Assembly (NCBI RefSeq): GCF_047948215.1
Contig: NC_134465.1
Coordinates: 53,357,341 to 53,421,340 of the forward strand
From: Lycorma delicatula
Lineage: Eukaryota; Arthropoda; Insecta; Hemiptera; Fulgoridae
Reading direction: 5' to 3'
Length of the DNA: 64,000 bases
Part shown: positions 56,487 through 64,000 of the stretch, piece by piece
Numbering within the stretch: the first letter of the stretch is position 1
Layout of the letters: each line of letters begins with the position of its first letter
Position numbers and translations under genes: made by a program
The notes under the pieces: generated by a model
Databases searched by the model: none
The model's input: the letters and a program-made list of their open reading frames with translations, nothing else
What the model was told of the DNA's origin: nothing

Positions 56487-57270
56487 TCATAAGACTAAAA
56501 AAAACTTAAAAAACATAAAAACACTAACATAAAACTTAAAACTAGGTTAAAAACTAAAATAATAAAATTAAATAAAAACTTAAAACTAATACAAACTATA
56601 TAATAAAAAATTAAAACTAAGTTACAAACAAAAATTAAAAAAGTGAAATAAAACTTAAAACTAATATAAAGACTTACAACTAATATCACTAAAATCTTAC
56701 AATTAATATCACAGACGAAGTTTTTAAAAGATAAAAGCAAAAGTAATAAAAAAACTGTATAAAATTTAACAAATTTCGATAGGGAGTGTAAAAGGCTCCC
56801 TATTCGGATAGCAAAATCAAAACACAGAACCACAATAATAAAAAGCAAACTTATTAAAAACTCTTCCAGCACAAAAAACAAACGTGACAATATTACATTT
56901 TTTATATTAACCCGGCACTAAGCAAAAATAGAAACATCCGGTTTAAAACTTTATTATCATTGCACAAGATACCACGGATGTTTCTGGGTAGTTTAAATTT
57001 ACGACGCAACGCCGCAAAACATATGCAATGTACGAGTACGTGGCGCACAGTCATGCGGCAGTTGGATCGTGCGCATAGGGGTGCGTGTCCTCTTGACATC
57101 ATGTACTCTTGTGTGATCCTCATATGTCCTATCCGCAATCGACAGAGGACTACTTCCTCACGCAGAGTTTTTCTGCATGAGGAGTCCCATGGCAACACAG
57201 AATCTTTAATCTGCCAGAGTTTATTATCAACGGTGTCGTATATCTTAAAAACTACTAGACTTACAGTTCT
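56487..57270 (-). pseudogene. I-type LINE, C-terminal end and 3' UTR (LINE-E)
   Basis: The minus frame from about 57270 reads DTVDNKLWQIKDSVLPWDSS, CRKTLREEVVLCRLRIGHMR, ITQEYMMSRGHAPLCARSNC, RMTVRHVLVHC, to FLFLLSAGLI and stop at 56902. The LRIGHTR-like string and the C-x-C...TV.H.L..C cluster are the RNase-H-end and zinc-knuckle region of I-clade LINE polyproteins. The 3' UTR (56487-56901) is built of imperfect AACTTAAAACTAA-type repeats. It is 5'-truncated; the open part may be intact, but nothing of the reverse transcriptase is present. Confidence 0.82.
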
Positions 57271-57284
57271 GTGACATGTTCAAT

Positions 57285-57510
57285 CACTTTTTTCAGTTGA
57301 GATTACAAAAGAAACCACCAACTTTACTCCTTAATTTGGATCGCAAAAGGCTTCTTTATATTATAAGAGCTGAAATCCGGGCGAAATGTTTCGCAAGTCG
57401 TAACTCGAAAACAAAGGGCGTCCAGATCTATATTTATATGAATTTTTGTTTTTCATTATTTTCACCAATAGAACATGTCCTTTAAGTTTCTCCGTTTATT
57501 CATGCGACAG
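57285..57510 (+). repeat. Family-D copy D8
   Basis: AAAGAAACCACCAACTTTAC, CCTTAATTTGGATCGCAAAA, CAATAGAACATGTCCTTTAA. Confidence 0.75.
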
Positions 57511-57654
57511 TATTAATCAACTTACGCAAATTAATTTTGTATTATACGTAGGCTGTAAAAAAATATATAATGAGACCAAAATTAGAATAAAGGTGGTATG
57601 AGGGTTGTTTAAAAATTAGAGACAAATGGTAACAGCAGAAAAGTTATTTCGTAG

Positions 57655-58260
57655 ATTTTTTTTTTAATCTGCTCAGAATGGCCAACAGGTATGTTATCAA
57701 GCATTACTAGATCCGAAATGTGAGTCTCCTCTGAGAAATCCTTAACAAATCCTCATTTATTACTTAATTAAGGAATTTTCCTTTGTTTTTACTGACACGT
57801 AAATCTTTTTGAAAGGATTTCGATGCTTTATGACATATCTGCTGGCCAATTCAGTATAAAAAAATTTAACCCGATCCGTCCAGTATAACGTCTGGTTGGA
57901 CTGGAAATAGGTTTTAAGCTCACAATATGAAAACTTATTTCCAATCCTTCCGGGTAAGTTCTACTGCACGGATCGAACTGATTTTTTTTTTTAATCTACT
58001 TGGAATGACACGTAGATAAATCATGAAGCGTCATCGAACCCCAAACTTGAGATTCCTCTGATAAATCCTAAAAAAAAATCTTCCTATTTAACTGAGGAAA
58101 TTTCTGAGGTCATTACTCTCAGGAAAATCACTTTGAAGGTCTGTCGATGCTTGATATATCTGCGAGCTATTACGAGCAGAATAAAAAAAATCAGCCCGAT
58201 CCGTCCGGTAGAATGTCTAGACGAAATGGGAAAATGTTTTGAGCACACATCTTACTTGTG
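57655..58260. repeat. Tandem pair of ~315-bp units
   Basis: Shared anchors in each unit: TTTTTTTTTAATCTRCT, ATTCCTCTGATAAATCCTAA-like, TCGATGCTT, CCCGATCCGTCCRGTA, TTTTGAGC. Unit 1 starts about 57655 and unit 2 about 57972. Divergence is high. Confidence 0.75.
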
Positions 58261-58264
58261 GTAG

Positions 58265-59105
58265 GAAAGGAAAGAGAAAAACAAGGAATCTGGAGGTGAG
58301 ACATGTTGTAAATGGGATAGGTTTTTAGCTAATTTTTTAAAAATATATATAAAATTATTTTCTTATAATAACTTTGTGACGAGCAGGAGGCTATTAGTAC
58401 TGCTTAAAATACACGGAAAGCTATTAAAATTCGGATCAAACGGTGTTGCCAAATCCATTTTTCTGATTTAGCATCATCAGATTTTATTTTGTGTGGTTCT
58501 GTCAACGAGTTATTATGTGGCACAGGTTTGGCGAAATTGAGCGGGTCAAACATACGGTACAAGATTGGTTCAGACATAAAATGAGCAATTTTTTTACTAT
58601 TGGTATATGAAAGCTCATAAAAAGACGGGTCAGGTATTAAGTGTAGTCGTGGATTAGGTTGTCGTGAATAAATAATTTTTCTGCCGTTATTTGTCGTTTT
58701 ATTTATTAAATTAAACATTTAGGATATTTTTTAATATTTTTTATGAGTTAAATTGTTAAGAATTTTATTTTTAATCAAATTTTTAATGATACTCGTATAA
58801 ATAAAAGATTTTACTTTTTTCTTTGTTCTTAACATTGAAAGGGAATAAATTAATCTAAATAAGGTTGTGTATTGTTATTTTTAATTAAACTAAGAGCGTT
58901 TAACCGGAATACATAATATTTTCTAGGTCAGTATACTTGTTTAATATCTACCTTTTTCGTACAAAAGCAACATATATAGATTTAGTTCAATTAATTTAAT
59001 TTACTTATAATTATGTAATTAATAAAATAGTTTGTGAACTGATAGTTAGCTTTATTGTCATAATTACAATAAAAATGAAAAATTCACATGATGATCCATT
59101 GTTAC
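58265..59105. other. Unrecognised frame and AT-rich DNA
   Basis: A 104-codon minus frame (58404-58718) starts MFNLINKTTNNGRKIIYSRQ and ends LIRILIAFRVF. It is richer in G+C than its flanks and might be transposon debris; I cannot assign a family. The rest is AT-rich. Confidence 0.4.
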
Positions 59106-59110
59106 GTATA

Positions 59111-59554
59111 TTATACGTAACAATCTCTATACCAATCTCTATATCTCCGGTAAATTATGATTTCTAGGGAGTCTTCCTCAACTATTAAACTTTATTTTTT
59201 AAATTATATTCTAATTGTGAATACGTAATGATGACATCTGCTTATTAAATTAATTCAGAATAATATATAAATACATTTTTTTTTTAAATAAAAAAACAAA
59301 ATAGTACATTATTGAATGAGTCTATAATGATAGCCATTGAAGTAAGAGTGCGAATAAGTTATGACTCGAGCCTTGGCGAATGTTTAAAACTTTGCAAAAG
59401 GGCATTAATGGCCATTATAGAGAGCTGCATACCGTATTTTTAATACAGCTGAAAAAATATCAAGATTTTTCATTGATTTAAATCAATGATAATATATTGC
59501 TTATGATATATATTTTTTTAATTTTTCAATAAACAATATAGTTCTGTAACAATA
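59111..59554. repeat. Left long direct repeat beside LINE-A copy 7
   Basis: From TTATACGTAACAATCTCTAT to TTCTGTAACAATA. Its partner at 60788-61171 is nearly the same except for a ~50-bp stretch missing in the right copy and scattered changes. It contains the family-C block (TGATAGCCATTGAAGTAAGA). Confidence 0.92.
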
Positions 59555-60787
59555 GATTCTATACAAAAGAATTGAGAGGAGTGGAAGAAGTGTTAGGAGA
59601 AGACCAATTTGGTTTCAGGAAAAGTATAGGGACAAGGGAAGCAATTTTAGGCCTCAAATTAATAGTAGAAGGAAGATTAAAGAAAAACAAGCCAACATAC
59701 TTGGCGTTTATAGACCTAGAAAAGGCATTCGATTACGTAGACTGGAATAAAATGTTTAGCATTTAAAAAAAATTAGGGTTCAAATACAGAGATGGAAGAA
59801 CAATTGCTAACATGTACAGGAACCAAACAGCAACAGTAATAAATGAAGAACATAAGAAAGAAGCCGTAATAAGAAAGGGAGTCCGACAAGGATGTTCCCT
59901 ATCTCCGTTACTTTTTAATCTTTACATGGAACTAGCAGTTAATGATGTTAAAGAACAATTTAGATTCGGAGTAACAGTACAAGGTGAAAAGATAAAGATG
60001 CTACGATTTGCTGATGATATAGTAATTCTAGCCGAGAGTAAAAAGGATTTTGAAGAAACAATGAACGGCATGGATGAAGTCCTACCCAAGAACTATCGCA
60101 TGAAAATAAACAAGAACAAAACAAAAGTAATAAAGTGTAGTAGAAATAACAAAGATGGACCACTGAATGTGGAAATAGAAGGAGAAAAGATTATGGAGGT
60201 AGAAGAATTTTGTTATTTGGGAAGTAGAATTACTAAAGATGGACGAAGCAGGAGCGATATAAAATGCCGAATAGCACAAGCGAAACGAACCTTCAGTAAG
60301 AAATATAATTTGTTTACATAAAAAATTAATTTAAATGTCAGGAAAAGATTTTTGAAAGTATATGTTTGGAGTGTCGCTTTATATGGAAGTGAAACTTGGA
60401 CAATCGGAGTATCTGAGAAGAAAAGATTAGAAGCTTTTGAAATGCGGTGCTATAGGAGAATGTTAAAAATCATATGGGTGGATAAAGTGACAAATGGAGG
60501 TATTGCGACAAATAGATGAAGAAAGAAGAATTTGGAAAAATATAGTTAAAAGAAGAGACAGACTTATAGGCCACATACTAAGGCAAGGCATCCTAGAATA
60601 GTCGCTTTAATATTGGAAGGACAGGTAGAAGGAAAAAATTGTGTAGGCAGGCCACGTTTGGAATATGTAAAACAAATTGTTAGGGATGTAGGATGTGGAG
60701 GGTATACTGAAATGAAACGACTAGCACTAGATAGGGAATCTTGGAGAGCTGCATCAAACCAGTCAAATGACTGAAGACAAAAAAAAA
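59555..60787 (+). pseudogene. LINE-A copy 7, longest (reverse transcriptase domain)
   Basis: 5'-truncated non-LTR retrotransposon. The RT core is visible in order: VEEVLGEDQFGFRKSIGTRE (about 59582), the catalytic-aspartate motif YLAFIDLEKAFDYVDW (59697), KGVRQGCSLSPLLFNLYMEL (59875), and the second catalytic pair LRFADDIVILAESKKDFEET (60001). The thumb and C-terminal region follow (YGSETWTIGVSEKK, LILEGQVEGKNCVGRPRLEY), to SWRAASNQSND and the stop beside the A-tail at 60774-60787. Lesions are TAA after KMFSI (59764), TAA after KYNLFT (60318) and a deletion frameshift in VTNGG (60497). Endonuclease and ORF1 are absent. RTE- or Jockey-like; clade not resolved. Confidence 0.95.
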
Positions 60788-61171
60788 TTATACGTAACAA
60801 TCTCTATACCAATCATATCTCCGGTAAATGATGATTTCTAGGGAGTCTTCCTCAGCTATTAAACTTTTTTTTAAATTATATTCTAATTTTGAATACGTAA
60901 TGATGACATCTGCTTATTAAATTAATTCAGAATAATATATAAACACAATTTTTTTTTTTTAAATAAAAAACAAAATAGTACATTATTGAACGAGCATATA
61001 ATGATAGCGATTGAAGTAAGAGTGCGAATAAGTTATAACTCGAGCCTTGGCGAATGTTGTAAACTTCGCAAAAGAACATTAATGGCCATTATAGAGCCAT
61101 TATATGATAATATATTGCTTATGATATATTTTTTTTAATTTTTCAATAAACAACATAGTTCTGTAACAATA
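60788..61171. repeat. Right long direct repeat beside LINE-A copy 7
   Basis: Begins exactly at the LINE poly(A) and ends TTCTGTAACAATA like the left repeat, then continues into different DNA (AATTATATTAGTC). Confidence 0.92.
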
Positions 61172-61284
61172 AATTATATTAGTCATAAATTCTACCTTTT
61201 CATTAATATCGACCGTTTTTAAAGACATAAACAAAGCAATATAGAAACTTAGTTATCGATGAGTGTACTTTCAAAGCAACCTTT

Positions 61285-61450
61285 GATTTTTTTTAACCTT
61301 CGAGACCACCGTTAGGTATTGCTTAAGAGGATTAGATGAATGACAATTTTTGTAGCGTATGAAGATGCCATGCTTGACCGGGATTCGAACCCGGGACCTC
61401 CGGATGAAAGGCCATGAAGCTACCACCCACGCTACGGAAGCAAAGGTTGC
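61285..61450 (-). mobile_element. tRNA-derived SINE-B copy 2
   Basis: The minus-strand head TAGCGTGGGTGGTAGCTTCA, then CCCGGGTTCGAATCCCGG (B box), body ending CGGTGGTCTCGAAGG and a purine/A-rich tail. A 10-bp inverted match (GCAACCTTTG / CAAAGGTTGC) flanks it. Not a tRNA gene: the arms at the two ends do not pair. Confidence 0.7.
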
Positions 61451-61454
61451 CCCT

Positions 61455-61685
61455 TTGCTTACTAACTACTAAATCGGATTAAGATAAAAAAAAACAAAAA
61501 AAAAAAAAAAAAAAAAAAACTGCTGATATATTAAACAATATACGCTTCCGGTAGGTCAGTGGTTGAAAAGAATAGACTTCTAATTGGTTGAAAACTTGTA
61601 TCATAATAATACTCTCATTATAATACAAATTATAGCTACGTAATTCAAAGATTACAATACAACCTTATAAATTATAGTATTGATC
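61455..61685. other. Poly(A) tract and AT-rich DNA
   Basis: An A-run of about 25 at 61495-61519. No gene. Confidence 0.7.
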
Positions 61686-61688
61686 GGT

Positions 61689-62655
61689 AGTTTTTTTTGT
61701 CTTCAGTCATTTGACTGGTTTGATGCAGCTCTCCAAGATTCCCTATCTAGTGCTAGTCGTTTCATTTCGGTATATCCCCTACATCCTACATCCTTAACAA
61801 TTTGTTTTCTATATTCCAGACGTTGCCTGCCTACACAATTTTTTCCTTCTACCTGTCCCTCCAAAATTAAAGCGACTATTCCAGGATGCCTTAATATGTG
61901 GCCTATAATTCTTTCTCTTCTTTGAACTATAATTTTCCAAATACTTATTTCTTCACCTATTTACCGCAACACCTATTCATTTGTCACTTTATCCAACCAT
62001 CTGATTTTTAACATTCTCCTATAGCACCACATTTCAAAAGCTTCTAATCTTTTCTTCTCAGGTACTGCGATCGTCCAAGTTTCACTTGCATATAAAGCTA
62101 TGCTCCAGACATATACTTTTAAAAGTGCTTTCCTGATGTTTAAATTAATCTTTGATGTAAACAGATTATATTTCGGACTGAAAGATCGTTTCGCTTGTGC
62201 TATTCGGTATTTTTTATCGCTCCTGCTTCGTCCATCTTTAGTAAATCTACTTCCCGAATAACAAAATTCTTCTACCTCCGTAATCTTTTCTCCTCCTATT
62301 TTCACATTCAGTGGCCCATCTTTGTTATTTCTACTACATTTCATTACTTTTGTTTTGTTCTTGTTTATTTTCATGCGATAGTTCTTGCGTAGGACTTCAT
62401 CTATGCCGTTCATTGTTTCTTCAAAATCCTTTTTACTCTCGGCTAGAATTACTATATCATCAGCAAATCGTAGCATTTTTATCTTTTCACCTTGTACTGT
62501 TACTCCGAATCTAAATTGTTTTTAACATCATTAACTGCTAGTTCCATGTAAAGATTAAAAAGTAACAGAGATAGGGAACATCCTTGTCGGACTCCCTTTC
62601 TTATTACGTCTTCTTTCTTATGTTCTTCAATTGTTACTGTTCTTCAATTAATTTT
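61689..62655 (-). pseudogene. LINE-A 3' fragment, copy 8
   Basis: Poly(T) from 61690 and complement of CTGAAGAC, then back through the C-terminus to the RT domain. GVRQGCSLS-LLFNLYMELA is readable at 62610-62545 and LRFADDIVILAESKKDFEET at 62473-62414. The two are separated by a 1-bp deletion at 62522. The frame at 62476-61973 runs MLRFADD to VTNE then stop. It is 5'-truncated around the codons for TVIEEHKKE. Confidence 0.94.
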
Positions 62656-62659
62656 ATAA

Positions 62660-63220
62660 ACTTTTAAAGTTGTGAATTCCTTTTTGAATCATCCATTACT
62701 ATTATCGTATAAGGATAAAATTGAAATTTTATAAATGTATAGGAATGAAAAACAGTTTTTGGGTCAAGGAACTTTTTATTTGTTACATTTAATTGTTTCC
62801 GTATTATATAAAATCTAGTAGAAAATGAATAAAAGATTAAATTTTAAAAAACGGTCTTAACAACTATTCTTTTTTTTTTTTTTTTTTAACGTATTATATT
62901 TTTTCAGAATTTTTTTGTGTGAATTGAAAGTCAGTTTACAGTGAGCCAGTTAGATTATAGATTATTATGTACCGTAAAGGTCATATCGAATCTGTTACAT
63001 TATGATTCTAAATGATGATAATTAAATACAATTAAATCATGTTGATTTATTGATTAGATACATTTTTAATTTAATATTTAATTTATTACAATTGCAGTTT
63101 TTTGTATCATTTACTGATCATTTATTAAATATATAATTGAACAATTAATAATGTAAATCAGTACATCAGATAATTTATATCCTATTCGATTGCTATTTTA
63201 AAAAATATATATATATATAA
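62660..63220. other. AT-rich, nothing recognised
   Basis: T-run at 62871-62887 and TA microsatellite at 63206-63220. Confidence 0.55.
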
Positions 63221-63221
63221 A

Positions 63222-63579
63222 GAGTGTTTCTAAAATGGTAGGCTGGCTACATTTTTTCGTATTCTGTTTGTAAAACTAAACAAAAAAATCCTTAGAAAAA
63301 ATGGCAATTTCTCCTTCGTTCTCTCCCTGTCCTTTTTTTATTAGGAAAGAGAATAATGATAGTTGCCCTTATAAAATTTCAAATTGGCGGTTGTTTCAAC
63401 CTTTAAATCTTAAATATCTTAGGAATTATTACATTTATCAAGTTATGTTCTATTATAAAATTTATGAAGGATTTATTTGTGAACAAAATGACACCTTAGT
63501 CGTAAAAATCCGACGACAAACAACAGAGTTATTGCAAAATTTAGACCTAAACCGATTTGGCGGCCTTCTTGTTTTTTTA
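63222..63579 (+). repeat. Possible DNA-transposon end region
   Basis: Starts AGAGTGTTTCTAAAATGGTA and continues CTTCGTTCTC, AAATCTTAAATATCTTAGGA, AATCCGACGACAAACAACAG. The opening resembles the terminal repeats of known insect DNA transposons, from memory only. No second copy exists in the window. The frame at 63301-63612 looks incidental. Confidence 0.3.
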
Positions 63580-63581
63580 TA

Positions 63582-64000
63582 CAGAATGATTCAAAGAAAC
63601 GGGAAAATTTGAAAGTTGTGTTAGTAGCCGTGGGCGATTGGTACCACTTGATAAGTGGCGCCAGCCTCTCTAACCTAACATGCTATTTAGTTGTTATGTA
63701 TCCTTGGAGTGGTGCGCAACGTGTATTTGCTATCAAAGCGTTTTACAAAAACAATGACAGTGTGGAGGGAGCGCGTTCGGCAATGAAAAAGAAACCTCCA
63801 GGCCGTGAACGAACTGTCCGTACACCACAGAATGTTCAAGCTTTACAAGATGCTATCACACGAATTCCACATCGGTCAATCCGTCGTCCCTCAGCATCTT
63901 TACAATTGCATAGTTCAAGTGTTCGAAGAATGTTAGTGAAGGACTTGCAATTCAACCGTACAAGTTGCAGATCGTCCAGGAACTGAAACCGAACGATGCA
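63582..64000 (+). mobile_element. Mariner-type transposon, left part (M4), cut by window end
   Basis: TA (63580-63581), then CAGAATGATTCAAAGAAACG, the same terminal repeat as M2. Same family as M2 and collinear with it. The right end is outside the window. Confidence 0.93.
63696..64000 (+). pseudogene. Mariner-type transposase N-terminus of M4, deleted and frameshifted
   Basis: The ATG at 63696 gives MYPWSGAQRVFAIKAFYKNN, DSVEGAR, which then joins directly to SAMKKKPPGRERTVRTPQNV. About 35 codons present in M2 (REFRRHFNLRR ... NFEDTG, most of the first helix-turn-helix) are missing in frame. The second helix-turn-helix (SIRRPSASLQLHSSSVRRML) remains. One or more bases lost near 63950 shift the frame, so it ends at 63986, while the family sequence (PYKLQIVQELKPNDA) continues in the next frame. 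Non-functional. Confidence 0.92.

Noticed and set aside
56495..56890. 131-codon hydrophobic membrane protein on the minus strand
   Set aside because: It is the translation of the A-rich repetitive 3' UTR of LINE-E.

Overview
The window looks like nuclear, non-coding DNA from an insect. It is very AT-rich and has no bacterial gene organisation. It is built almost entirely of eukaryotic mobile elements: tRNA-derived SINEs, 5'-truncated LINE copies, Tc1/mariner-type transposons, Helitrons with Pif1-helicase remnants, MITE-like repeats and microsatellites. The mix (DUF4817-type mariner transposases, this LINE family, a SINE with A and B boxes) is what I would expect in a hemipteran such as a planthopper, lanternfly or sharpshooter. 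That placement is an impression from memory and was not tested.

Layout. 0-5 kb: a Helitron (79-932), family-A repeats (one split by a SINE), a family-F repeat and a LINE-A fragment. 5-13 kb: family C, D and B repeats, a reverse SINE, a GC-rich structured block (7214-7580), a decayed LINE C-terminus, a second Helitron (about 10886-12014) and another family-A copy. 13-24 kb: a mariner with one nonsense codon (13699-14730), a three-level nest (SINE in hAT-like MITE in family B, 15254-16856), a GC-rich insert with an array of histone-type 3' stem-loops (18480-19310) inside a family-F repeat, and a complete-ended mariner (21811-23133). 24-36 kb: two adjacent SINEs, a second decayed LINE, a complete-ended mariner (28591-29921), an LTR- or promoter-like block (30560-31384), a Helitron that keeps only the N- and C-termini of its Rep-helicase (32199-33535) and a LINE-A copy. 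36-49 kb: family B, SINEs, two LINE-A copies, a fold-back element and a Helitron broken by a LINE-A insertion with a 12-bp target duplication. 49-64 kb: tandem repeats, more LINE debris, family-A copies, a possible first exon of a host secreted protein (54538-54651, minus), an I-type LINE C-terminus, the longest LINE-A copy (59555-60787) between two ~400-bp direct repeats, another LINE-A copy, and a mariner that runs off the window end.

No transposase, helicase or reverse transcriptase here is intact, so the elements are probably immobile unless helped in trans. The only candidate for ordinary host coding sequence is the 38-codon signal-peptide exon. The most unusual signals are: the tandem histone-type stem-loops; the ~400-bp direct repeats that abut both ends of a LINE; the family-A terminal hairpin with compensatory changes between copies; and the Helitron whose empty site can be read in a paralogous repeat 3.5 kb away.
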